DNA of 7,518 nt from Pseudomonadota bacterium (GTDB lineage: Bacteria > Pseudomonadota > Alphaproteobacteria > Rhizobiales > Devosiaceae), in the NCBI GenBank assembly GCA_023433985.1, contig JAEYTN010000256.1, forward strand, positions 1 to 7,518, given 5' to 3'. Positions 1-5,903 of this stretch are shown here, in pieces. Each line of letters opens with the position of its first letter. Position 1 is the first letter of the stretch. The notes below the pieces were generated by a model. It saw nothing but the letters and a program-made list of their open reading frames with translations, had not been told where the DNA came from and searched no databases. The translations under genes and the position numbers were made by a program.

Positions 1-510
1 GCCGAAAGCGCCTCCGGCCAGTATCCGGTAGAAGCCGTGTCGATGATGGACAAGGTGGCGATGGCGGTAGAGACCGACGTCAACTACCGCGGCATCATCC
101 GCGCGCAGGCCGCCGAGCCCGAAGCAACCGCCGCCGACGCCATTTCCGCCGCGACGCGGCAGGTGGCTGAGACGCTCGATCTCGCGTCGATCGTCACCTA
201 CACCTCGTCGGGCTCGACCGCCATCCGCGCCGCCCGCGAGCGGCCCGCCAAGCCGATCCTCGCGCTGTCGCCGAACCTGCGCACCGTGCGCCGGCTGAGC
301 GTGGTCTGGGGTGTCCACTGCGTCGAGAGCCCCGATGCGGTGAGCCTCGAGGACATGGTCGACCGCGCCTGCGTCATCGCCTACCAGGAAGGCCTGGCAC
401 GGCCGGGTGACCGTATCGCCATCACCGCCGGCATTCCGCTGGGCACGCCGGGCGCGACCAACATGCTCCGCATCGCCTTCGTGCGGCAGGACGGGGCGGG
501 ATCGTCGTAA
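1..510 (+). CDS. pyk: Pyruvate kinase, C-terminal part (5' end outside window)
   Basis: The reading frame is open from the first base, so the gene enters from the left; 169 residues are visible. Pyruvate kinase transfers phosphate from phosphoenolpyruvate to ADP, the last step of glycolysis, in the cytosol. The first residues, AESASGQYPVEAV, match the stretch just after the catalytic (beta/alpha)8 core in this family (usually GETA-GKYPVEAV). The remainder is the alpha/beta C-terminal domain: a TSSGSTAIRAARERP segment, then PILALSPN, and near the end ITAGIPLGTPGATN, which matches the family's C-terminal VTAGxPxGxxGxTN loop. The catalytic core, with its metal and substrate residues, lies outside the window, so activity cannot be judged here. 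The visible end is intact, terminates with TAA, and is followed 31 bases later by a strong intrinsic terminator, so pyk appears to end its transcript here. Confidence 0.95.
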   Translation, partial: AESASGQYPVEAVSMMDKVAMAVETDVNYRGIIRAQAAEPEATAADAISAATRQVAETLDLASIVTYTSSGSTAIRAARERPAKPILALSPNLRTVRRLSVVWGVHCVESPDAVSLEDMVDRACVIAYQEGLARPGDRIAITAGIPLGTPGATNMLRIAFVRQDGAGSS

Positions 511-541
511 GGCGAAGTCGCTTAGCTGTTGAATCCTTCGC

Positions 542-574
542 GTGGCCGGGACAATGTCCCGGCCACTTGTTTTT
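542..574 (+). terminator. Intrinsic terminator after pyk
   Basis: A perfect 11-bp inverted repeat, GTGGCCGGGAC at 542-552 and GTCCCGGCCAC at 556-566, is separated by the 3-base loop AAT. It is followed on the plus strand by TTGTTTTT. It lies 31 bases after the pyk stop codon and ends 20 bases before the start codon of the dipeptidase gene. Stem quality and T-tract are those of a rho-independent terminator working rightward. On the minus strand no T-run follows the stem, so it appears one-directional. Confidence 0.92.
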
Positions 575-593
575 GCGCACACCGGAACACGCC

Positions 594-1979
594 ATGTCCA
601 AGCTCGATGCCGCCCTCGCTCACGCCGACGCCCATCTCGAGGAGAGCCTCGAGCGGTTGCAGGCGCTGGTGCGGATCAAGTTGATCTCGACCGATCCGGC
701 CTATGCCGGCGAGGTGCGGAAGGCGGCGGAGTGGCTGACCGGCGAGCTCGACAAGCTCGGCTTCGATGCCTCGGTGCGCAACACGGCCGGCCACCCCATG
801 GTGGTGGCGCACGACACCGCCGCCGATGGCCCGCACGTGCTGTTCTACGCCCACTACGACGTGCAGCCCGTCGATCCGCTGAACCTCTGGCACACGGACC
901 CGTTCGAACCGACGCTGGTGCAGCAGCCCGACGGCGAGACCCATATCGTGGGGCGCGGCACCTCGGACGACAAGGGCCAGCTGCTGACCTTCATCGAGGC
1001 GTGCCGGGCGTGGAAGGCTGTGAATGGGGCGCTGCCGCTCAAGGTGACGCTGTTCTTCGAGGGGGAGGAGGAATCGGGCTCGCCGAGCCTGAAGCCGTTC
1101 CTCGAGGCGGCCAAGGCCGAACTCTCGGTGCCCGACGTGGCGCTGGTCTGCGACACGGACCTGTGGAACCCCACGACTCCCGCCATCGTCACGATGCTGC
1201 GCGGTCTGGTGGCCGACGAGGTGGAGATCACCTGCGCCAGCCACGACCTGCACTCGGGCATGTATGGCAACGCGGCGCGCAACCCGATCCAGGTGCTGGC
1301 GGACATCATCGCCTCGCTGCGCAACCCCGATGGCAGCGTCGCGATCGAGGGCTTTTACGACGATGTGAAGGAGCTGCCGGCCGACGTGGCGGCCCTCTGG
1401 AAGCGCCTGCCCTACGACGAGAAGGACTTCCTGGCCGGCGCCGGGCTGACGCAGGGGGCGGGCGAGCAGGGCCGCACCGTGCTGGAGCAGACCCGCGCCC
1501 GGCCCACCTGCGAGATCAACGGCATTTCGGGCGGTTACACCGGCGATGGCTTCAAGACCGTGATTCCGGCCAAGGCCAGCGCCAAGATCAGCTTCCGCCT
1601 GGTGTCGGAGATGGATCCGGCGAAGATCCGCGCCGCCTTCCGCAAGCACGTGACCGACCGCCTGCCGCCCGACGCCAAGGTGACTTTCCACGAGCATGGC
1701 GGCAGCCCGGCCGTGGTGGTGCCATCGGACGGGCCGTTCGTATCGAAGGCGGCCAGGGCGCTCGCCGAAGAGTGGGGCAAGGAAACGGCGCTGATCGGCT
1801 CCGGCGGCTCGATCCCGGTGACCGGAGAGTTCAAGCGCATCCTGGGGCTCGACACGCTGCTGATCGGCTTCGCCCTCGATGACGACCGCATTCACTCGCC
1901 CAACGAGAAGTACAACCTCTCGAGCTTCCACCGGGGCATCCGCTCGTGGCTGCGGATCATCGCGGCGCTGGCGGAGTGA
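594..1979 (+). CDS. M20-family metallopeptidase (dipeptidase / carnosinase type)
   Basis: This 461-residue cytosolic protein has no signal peptide or membrane segment. Family knowledge: M20 enzymes of this type hydrolyse dipeptides or other small amide substrates with two metal ions, usually Zn or Mn. The expected motifs are present in order: YAHYDVQP at 85-92 (metal ligand His87, catalytic Asp89), RGTSDDKG at 121-128 (bridging Asp at 125), EGEEESGS at 156-163 (general base and metal Glu at 159/160), CDTDLW at 186-191 (metal Asp), DLHSGMYGN at 218-226 (lid/dimerisation domain His220), GGSIPV at 404-409 and RIHSPNEKY at 432-440 (metal His434). Length is typical. I chose the ATG at 594, preceded by a weak GGAA at 584-587. 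An in-frame TTG at 567 would add nine residues but lies in the T-tract of the pyk terminator. Exact substrate cannot be read from sequence. Peptide uptake genes lie 1 kb downstream on the other strand, compatible with a role in peptide catabolism. Confidence 0.93.
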   Translation: MSKLDAALAHADAHLEESLERLQALVRIKLISTDPAYAGEVRKAAEWLTGELDKLGFDASVRNTAGHPMVVAHDTAADGPHVLFYAHYDVQPVDPLNLWHTDPFEPTLVQQPDGETHIVGRGTSDDKGQLLTFIEACRAWKAVNGALPLKVTLFFEGEEESGSPSLKPFLEAAKAELSVPDVALVCDTDLWNPTTPAIVTMLRGLVADEVEITCASHDLHSGMYGNAARNPIQVLADIIASLRNPDGSVAIEGFYDDVKELPADVAALWKRLPYDEKDFLAGAGLTQGAGEQGRTVLEQTRARPTCEINGISGGYTGDGFKTVIPAKASAKISFRLVSEMDPAKIRAAFRKHVTDRLPPDAKVTFHEHGGSPAVVVPSDGPFVSKAARALAEEWGKETALIGSGGSIPVTGEFKRILGLDTLLIGFALDDDRIHSPNEKYNLSSFHRGIRSWLRIIAALAE

Positions 1980-2013
1980 TGGCCACGGTCTGAGCGGACG
2001 GTCCACCACGTGC

Positions 2014-2035
2014 GCCTCCCCCTTCATGGGGAGGC
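2014..2035. repeat. REP-like intergenic palindrome
   Basis: GCCTCCCC at 2014-2021 and GGGGAGGC at 2028-2035 form a perfect 8-bp stem with the loop CTTCAT. It lies 34 bases past the dipeptidase stop. The run CCTCCCCCTT-ATGGGGAGG-CTGGGAGAGG resembles the pyrimidine/purine palindromes repeated between genes of many Hyphomicrobiales. That resemblance is from memory and only one copy is in this window. No T-tract follows, so it is not a classical terminator, though such a hairpin could stabilise the 3' end of the dipeptidase mRNA. Confidence 0.4.
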
Positions 2036-2066
2036 TGGGAGAGGTGTCGTACCGGATTGCCGGACC

Positions 2067-2096
2067 CAAAACAAAAGGCCCGCTCGCGCGGGCCTT
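2067..2096 (-). terminator. Intrinsic terminator after rpmJ
   Basis: AAGGCCCGC at 2075-2083 and GCGGGCCTT at 2088-2096 form a 9-bp stem with a 4-base loop. Read on the minus strand, the stem is followed by TTTTGTTTTG, a proper U-tract, 24 bases after the rpmJ stop codon. On the plus strand only TT follows the stem, so it may contribute weakly to ending the converging dipeptidase transcript. Confidence 0.9.
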
Positions 2097-2119
2097 CATG
2101 CAAGTCGCGGCAGCTAGGC

Positions 2120-2245
2120 TCAGCCCTGGCGGGCCTTGTAGCGCTTGTCGACCTTGTTGATGATGTAGACACGGCCGCGGCGGCGGACGAGCTTGTTGGC
2201 GCGATGGCGACCCATCAGAGCCTTGAGCGAATTGGCAACCTTCAT
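2120..2245 (-). CDS. rpmJ: 50S ribosomal protein L36, cysteine-free type
   Basis: This 41-residue, very basic protein begins [19 protein letters not shown] and ends [12 protein letters not shown]. This is the signature of the L36 variant that lacks the zinc-binding Cys/His ribbon; no cysteine is present. L36 is the smallest protein of the large ribosomal subunit and binds 23S rRNA. The start is fixed by homology and by AGAGG at 2251-2255, a good ribosome binding site five bases from the ATG. A longer in-frame reading would add 32 residues upstream that look like translated leader, including the hairpin and promoter region, and is rejected. The gene is a one-gene unit: its own promoter at 2298-2326, terminator at 2067-2096, and neighbours on the opposite strand. 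Proximity of rpmJ to pyk is, from memory, common in Hyphomicrobiales. Confidence 0.96.
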   Translation of the reverse strand: MKVANSLKALMGRHRANKLVRRRGRVYIINKVDKRYKARQG

Positions 2246-2263
2246 CGTAACCTCTGGCGAAAC

Positions 2264-2282
2264 AAAAAAGGCGCGCCGCGCC
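2264..2282 (-). promoter_or_regulatory. Terminator-like hairpin in the rpmJ leader
   Basis: On the minus strand the leader reads GGCGC, loop GGC, GCGCC (2282 down to 2270), then six T and GTTT (2269 down to 2260). That is a short all-GC stem plus U-tract, the layout of an intrinsic terminator. It lies between the predicted promoter (2298-2326) and the rpmJ start (2245), beginning about nine bases after the expected transcript start. It could act as an attenuator or a pause site, or may have no function; the stem is only 5 bp. Confidence 0.4.
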
Positions 2283-2297
2283 CCTGAATTGGCCCTG

Positions 2298-2326
2298 TCA
2301 CTAAAGGGAAACCGCAGGGCTGTCAA
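2298..2326 (-). promoter_or_regulatory. Predicted sigma70-type promoter for rpmJ
   Basis: On the minus strand a perfect TTGACA (2326-2321) is followed after exactly 17 bases by TAGTGA (2303-2298). The -10 box is imperfect but keeps the leading TA. Transcription would start near 2291, giving a leader of about 45 bases before rpmJ. The perfect -35, ideal spacing and correct position in front of a highly expressed gene support the call. Confidence 0.65.
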
Positions 2327-2461
2327 AGGGAAATTGCCCATTTCCCCCCGGCGGCGAACGGCCGCATACGTGCAAGCGCCCGGTGCGGGTTAACCGCGCG
2401 GCAAGGCCGGAGCGCGACAATCGTCCGATCCTCGTCCCTACGCCAGCCTGAGCCGGTTGCC

Positions 2462-2977
2462 ATGCAGAAACTGAGCTTTGCCAAGCTTCGCGTTCTCGTC
2501 TGCGATCCCAACCCGCACATGGGGACTCTGATCGGCCAGATGTTGCGGCACCTGAAGGTGCACGCCGTCGAGGAGGTGCAGACGGCGGGCGCAGCGCTGC
2601 AGGCGCTCTCGAGCCGCCGGTTCGGCCTGATCCTGATCGACGACAAGCTTGATGCGACCGACGCGGTGGAACTGGTGAGGATGCTGCGCGCCGACGGGAA
2701 CGGCATCAATCGCGCCACGCCGGTGATCATGATGGCCTCGGCGCCCGACGCGGCGCGGATCATGGCGGCCCGCGAAGCCGGGGTGACCGAGTTCCTGCGC
2801 AAGCCCTTCGCGGCGGTGCACGTGCAATCGCGCCTCAACGCGATCTTCGGCGCCCCGCGGGATTTCGTCGATGCCGAGGAATATCACGGGCCGGACCGCC
2901 GGCGTCGCAAGGCGGAGTTCAAGGGCGGGGAGCGGCGCGGCGCCGCCGCGGTCGCGCCCAAGGACGAGGAGTCCTGA
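2462..2977 (+). CDS. Single-domain response-regulator receiver protein with GPDRRRR tail
   Basis: This 171-residue protein has one receiver (CheY-like) domain at about 8-130 and no output domain. Visible landmarks: beta1 VLVCDPNPHM (11-20), beta3 LILIDDKLDATDA (56-68) with phosphoacceptor Asp60, PVIMMAS (87-93), and FLRKPF (111-116) with the conserved Lys114. Two pocket positions deviate: the second residue of the usual acidic DD pair is Pro16, and the usual Thr/Ser switch is Ala92. Phosphorylation may therefore be weakened or signalling altered. After the domain come PRDFVDAEEYHGPDRRRR (132-149) and a second partial copy, FKGGERR (153-159), then a short acidic end. This tail occurs, from memory, in a family of alphaproteobacterial stand-alone receivers of unknown output. 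The ribosome binding site is weak (GAG/CCGG upstream). No histidine kinase is nearby, so its partner is unknown. It converges on oppF with a 15-bp gap. Confidence 0.88.
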   Translation: MQKLSFAKLRVLVCDPNPHMGTLIGQMLRHLKVHAVEEVQTAGAALQALSSRRFGLILIDDKLDATDAVELVRMLRADGNGINRATPVIMMASAPDAARIMAAREAGVTEFLRKPFAAVHVQSRLNAIFGAPRDFVDAEEYHGPDRRRRKAEFKGGERRGAAAVAPKDEES

Positions 2978-2995
2978 GGGCGCGCGGCCCCCTCA
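2975..2995. other. Inverted repeat carrying both stop codons of convergent genes
   Basis: TGAGGG at 2975-2980 and CCCTCA at 2990-2995 form a 6-bp inverted repeat with a 9-base loop. An alternative inner stem pairs GGGC 2978-2981 with GCCC 2987-2990. The left arm begins with the receiver gene's TGA and the right arm ends with the TGA of oppF on the other strand. No T-tract flanks it on either strand. It is the only structure in the 15-bp gap, so it could mark the 3' ends of both transcripts, but the stem is short. Confidence 0.35.
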
Positions 2996-3997
2996 CGCCC
3001 CCGGTTGCAGGTCCAGTTCCTGCCAGCGGTGGCAGGCTACCATGCGCGAACCGGTGTTTTCGAGCGGCGGGCGGTGCTGGGCGCAGATGGGGAGCGCGTA
3101 GCGGCAGCGGGTGCGGAAGGTACAGCCGGAGGGCGGGTTGATCGGCGACGGGATTTCGCCGACCAGGCCTTCGATGCTGCGCTGCCGGGCGCGTCGCGGA
3201 TCCGGGACCGGCACGGCGGTCAGCAGCGCGCGGGTGTAGGGATGCTTGGGATCGTCGTAGAGGTCGTCGCCATCGGCGAGTTCGACGATGCGGCCGAGGT
3301 AGAGGACCATGATGCGGTCCGAGACGTGCCGCACCACGCTCAGGTTATGCGAGATGAAGATCAGCGTGAGTCCGAACTGGTCCTTCAGGTCGGCGAGCAG
3401 GTTGAGGATCTGCGCCTGGATCGACACATCGAGGGCCGAGACCGGCTCGTCGCAGACGATGAGCTTGGGCTCGGTGATCAGCGCCCGGGCGATGCCGATG
3501 CGCTGCGCCTGCCCGCCCGAGAACTCGTGCGGGTAGCGGTTGATCATCTCGGGCAGCAGGCCCACCGCCTCCATGATGCGGAGCACGCGATCGCGCCGTT
3601 CCTTGGCCTTGAGCTCGGGCATGAGCGCCTTGAGCGGGTCGGCGATGATCTCGCCAACCGTCATGCGGGGGTTCAGCGAGGCCAGCGGGTCCTGGAAGAT
3701 GATCTGCAGGTCCTTACGGTGCTTGCGCATCTCCTCGGGCGGCAGGGCGGCGATGTCCTGCCCCATCCACAGCACGCGGCCTTCCTCCGGGCTGAGCAGC
3801 TGCAGGATGCAGCGGCCCAGCGTGGACTTGCCGCAGCCCGACTCGCCCACGATGCCAAGCGTCTCGCCGCGCTTCACGGAGAAGCTGATGTCCTGCAGCG
3901 CCTTGAGCTGCAGCGGCCGCGAGAACATGCCGGCGGAAATGGAGAAGTATTTCGAGAGGTTTTCGACCCGGATCAGGTCTTCGGTGCGGTCGAGCAT
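2993..3997 (-). CDS. oppF: Oligopeptide ABC importer ATPase OppF/DppF-type
   Basis: This 334-residue cytosolic ATPase pairs with OppD to power peptide import. All ABC motifs are intact: Walker A GESGCGKST (51-59), Q-loop Gln102 in FQDP, signature FSGGQ (159-163), Walker B LIVCDE (179-184) with catalytic Glu184, D-loop SALD (187-190) and H-loop His217 in ISHN. After about residue 235 comes the C-terminal extension typical of peptide-importer ATPases, with HPYTRALL (252-259) and a cysteine set at 292, 298, 305 and 322. In related Opp/Dpp proteins an equivalent set binds an iron-sulfur cluster. The family assignment rests on the IxxSKYF N-terminus and its place last in the operon. Its ATG directly abuts the oppD stop (TAAATG), and a perfect AGGAGGT seven bases upstream fixes the start. 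The gene ends the operon and converges on the receiver gene. Confidence 0.93.
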   Translation of the reverse strand: MLDRTEDLIRVENLSKYFSISAGMFSRPLQLKALQDISFSVKRGETLGIVGESGCGKSTLGRCILQLLSPEEGRVLWMGQDIAALPPEEMRKHRKDLQIIFQDPLASLNPRMTVGEIIADPLKALMPELKAKERRDRVLRIMEAVGLLPEMINRYPHEFSGGQAQRIGIARALITEPKLIVCDEPVSALDVSIQAQILNLLADLKDQFGLTLIFISHNLSVVRHVSDRIMVLYLGRIVELADGDDLYDDPKHPYTRALLTAVPVPDPRRARQRSIEGLVGEIPSPINPPSGCTFRTRCRYALPICAQHRPPLENTGSRMVACHRWQELDLQPGA

Positions 3998-4981
3998 TTA
4001 CGCGACCTCCTCATAGTCGAGCGCGCCCTGGTACCAGCAGGCTTTCTCGCGCACGTCCTCGACCGGCAGCAGCGGCGGCCGCTCGGCGAAGCAGCGCTCG
4101 AAGCGGAAGGCGCAACGCGGGTGGAAGGCGCAGCCCTGCGGCAGGTGCTCGAGGCTGGGCGGCAGGCCCTGGATCGGATCGAGCCGCCTGGCGCGCTGGG
4201 CCACATGCGGTGTCGAATGCAGCAGACCGAGCGTGTAGGGGTGGCGCGGATCGTAGAACAGGCTGTCGGTGGGGCCCTTCTCGACGCAGCGGCCGCCATA
4301 CATCACCATCATGCGGTCGGCGACGCCGGCCACCACGCCGAGGTCGTGCGTGATGAGGACGAGCGCGGTGCCGAACTCGTTCGAGAGGTTCTTGAACAGA
4401 TCGAGCATCTGCGCCTGCACGGTGACGTCGAGCGCGGTGGTCGGCTCGTCGGCGATCAGCACCTTGGGCCGGCAGAGCAGCGCCATCGCGATCATCACGC
4501 GCTGCCGCATGCCGCCCGAGAGCTCGTGCGGATAGGCGTTGGCGCGCTTGACCGGCTCGGGAATGCCGACGCGCTCCAGCATCTCGATGGTCGAGCGGAG
4601 CGCCCGCTCGGGCTCGTAGCCCTGGTGCCGTACCAGCACTTCGGCAAGCTGCGTCTTGAGCCGCAGCGCCGGGTTCAGCGAAGTCATCGGATCCTGGAAG
4701 ATCATCGCGATGTCCTTGCCGCGATAACCGTCGAGCTCGCCGGGCGAGAGGCCGATGAGATTGGTGTCGCCCAGCATGGCGCGCCCGGAAGCGCGCCCGT
4801 TCTTGGCGAGCAGCCCCATGATCGCGAGGAAGGCCTGGCTTTTGCCTGACCCGGATTCACCCACCACTGCGAGGGTTTCGCCTTCGGCGAGGGTGAAATC
4901 GAGGTCGGAGACGGCTTTCACCTCGGACTGGTGAAGCTGGAAGGTAACGTCGAGATCGTCGACGACGAGCACATCGGCCAT
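3998..4981 (-). CDS. oppD: Oligopeptide ABC importer ATPase OppD/DppD-type
   Basis: This 327-residue cytosolic ATPase forms a heterodimer with OppF. Motifs: Walker [10 protein letters not shown] (41-49; the final Gln is usual for OppD), Q-loop Gln96 in [10 protein letters not shown], signature LSGGM (154-158), Walker B VLIADE (174-179) with catalytic Glu179, D-loop TALD (182-185) and H-loop His212 in THD. The C-terminal peptide-importer domain has HPYTLGLL (247-254) and four cysteines at 284, 290, 297 and 315, spaced almost as in its partner. I start it at 4981 ([10 protein letters not shown]), four bases after the oppC stop, with AAGGA at 4993-4997. An in-frame ATG at 5023 would add 14 residues (starting MACATPW) overlapping oppC and is unlikely. 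Its last bases carry the ribosome binding site of oppF, implying coupled translation. Confidence 0.93.
   Translation of the reverse strand: MADVLVVDDLDVTFQLHQSEVKAVSDLDFTLAEGETLAVVGESGSGKSQAFLAIMGLLAKNGRASGRAMLGDTNLIGLSPGELDGYRGKDIAMIFQDPMTSLNPALRLKTQLAEVLVRHQGYEPERALRSTIEMLERVGIPEPVKRANAYPHELSGGMRQRVMIAMALLCRPKVLIADEPTTALDVTVQAQMLDLFKNLSNEFGTALVLITHDLGVVAGVADRMMVMYGGRCVEKGPTDSLFYDPRHPYTLGLLHSTPHVAQRARRLDPIQGLPPSLEHLPQGCAFHPRCAFRFERCFAERPPLLPVEDVREKACWYQGALDYEEVA
4005..4011 (-). promoter_or_regulatory. Perfect ribosome binding site for oppF inside oppD
   Basis: The minus strand reads AGGAGGT, seven bases before the oppF ATG at 3997 and inside the last codons of oppD. It is the strongest Shine-Dalgarno sequence in the operon and fixes the oppF start. 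With the abutting TAAATG it suggests termination-reinitiation plus efficient new initiation, keeping the OppD:OppF ratio near one. Confidence 0.8.
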
Positions 4982-4985
4982 CGTT

Positions 4986-5903
4986 CTATCGGTCCTTGGG
5001 GTCCAGGGCGTCGCGCAGGCCATCGCCGATGAAACTCAGCGACAGGAGCATGGCGACGAGGAAGAATGCCGGCGTGTAGAGCATCCACGGCATGGCTTCG
5101 GCGACGGGAGAGCCGAACGAGATCAGCGTACCTAGCGAGGTCTGCGGTTCCTGCACGCCAAGCCCGAGATAGGAAAGGAAACTCTCCGTGATGATGATCT
5201 CGGGCACCGTGAGGGTGGCGTAGATCACCACCGGCCCGGTGAGGTTGGGAACGATGTGCCGGAAGATGATGGTGAAGGGCCCTGCCCCGCCGGCCTTCGC
5301 CGCCTCGATGAACTCGCGTTGCTTGATGGAGAGCGTCTGGCCGCGGACGATACGCGCCATGGTCAGCCATTCGAGGCAGCCGATCCCGACGAAGAGCAGC
5401 ACCGGCGAGCGGCCGAAGATCACCACCAGGATGATGACGAACAGGATGTAGGGCAGCGCGTACATGATGTCGACGAAGCGCATCATCACCGCATCCACCT
5501 TGCCGCCGAAATAACCCGCGATGGCCCCGTAGACGATGCCGATCACCACCGAGACGAGCGTGGCGACGAAGGCCACGAGCAGCGACATCTGCGTGCCCTG
5601 CAGCGTGCGGGCCAGCATGTCGCGGCCGTTCTGGTCGGTGCCGAAGAAGTGGCCCTTGGCCCAGTCGGGCGGCTTGCGGATGCCGGCCCAGTCGATCTTG
5701 TCGTAGGCCCACGGCAGGAAGTACGGGCCGACATACGCGATGAGGATGATCGCCAGGAACACGAAGATCGAGACGAGCGCTGCCTTGTTGCCGATGAGGC
5801 GCCGGAACGCATCCTGCGTCAGCGAGCGGCCTTTCGGCGCGCCCTTGGCGAGAGCGTCGGCATAGGCGGTGAGGGCGGCGTCCTTGCCGGTAATGCCAGC
5901 CAT
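4986..5903 (-). CDS. oppC: Oligopeptide ABC importer permease OppC/DppC-type
   Basis: This 305-residue inner-membrane permease forms the channel with OppB. The N-terminal region to about residue 40 is cytosolic, including FRRLIGNKAALVS typical of the OppC N-terminal domain. The first membrane helix is at about 41-62. A periplasmic stretch carries the family pattern GTDQNGRDMLARTLQG (88-103). Further helices lie at about 105-131, 141-164, 166-180, 222-238 and 274-293. The ATPase-docking EAA loop is EFIEAAKAGGAGPFTIIFRH (197-216) followed by IVPN; the conserved Gly is present. SYLGLGVQEP (244-253) is another permease hallmark. The start at 5903 shares one base with the oppB stop (TGATG) and follows AAGGTGAGGT at 5911-5920. 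A longer in-frame reading up to 6452 merely runs through oppB in another frame. Confidence 0.94.
   Translation of the reverse strand: MAGITGKDAALTAYADALAKGAPKGRSLTQDAFRRLIGNKAALVSIFVFLAIILIAYVGPYFLPWAYDKIDWAGIRKPPDWAKGHFFGTDQNGRDMLARTLQGTQMSLLVAFVATLVSVVIGIVYGAIAGYFGGKVDAVMMRFVDIMYALPYILFVIILVVIFGRSPVLLFVGIGCLEWLTMARIVRGQTLSIKQREFIEAAKAGGAGPFTIIFRHIVPNLTGPVVIYATLTVPEIIITESFLSYLGLGVQEPQTSLGTLISFGSPVAEAMPWMLYTPAFFLVAMLLSLSFIGDGLRDALDPKDR

Noticed and set aside
542..1882. 446-residue plus-strand frame overlapping the dipeptidase gene
   Set aside because: It is Arg/Ala/Gly-rich and motif-free, reading the same DNA as the true dipeptidase in a shifted frame.
522..2099. 525-residue open frame on the minus strand opposite the dipeptidase gene
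   Set aside because: It covers the M20 gene, which has all its catalytic motifs. The antisense product is Arg/Gly/His/Leu-rich with no recognisable motif, as expected of a shadow frame in GC-rich DNA.
2383..2400. GGTTAACC palindrome (2388-2395) upstream of the receiver gene as a regulator site, for example CtrA
   Set aside because: A CtrA site needs two TTAA half-sites about seven bases apart and only one is present. No promoter with acceptable spacing could be built around it.
2323..2887. Two minus-strand frames opposite the receiver gene (2323-2838 and 2438-2887)
   Set aside because: Both are antisense to a recognisable receiver domain, lack motifs of their own and have no convincing ribosome binding site.
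3005..4849. 614-residue open frame on the plus strand opposite oppF and oppD
   Set aside because: Long antisense frames are common opposite GC-rich genes. The product is a low-complexity Arg/Glu/Gln/His/Ala mix without motifs, while both minus-strand genes have complete ABC motif sets.
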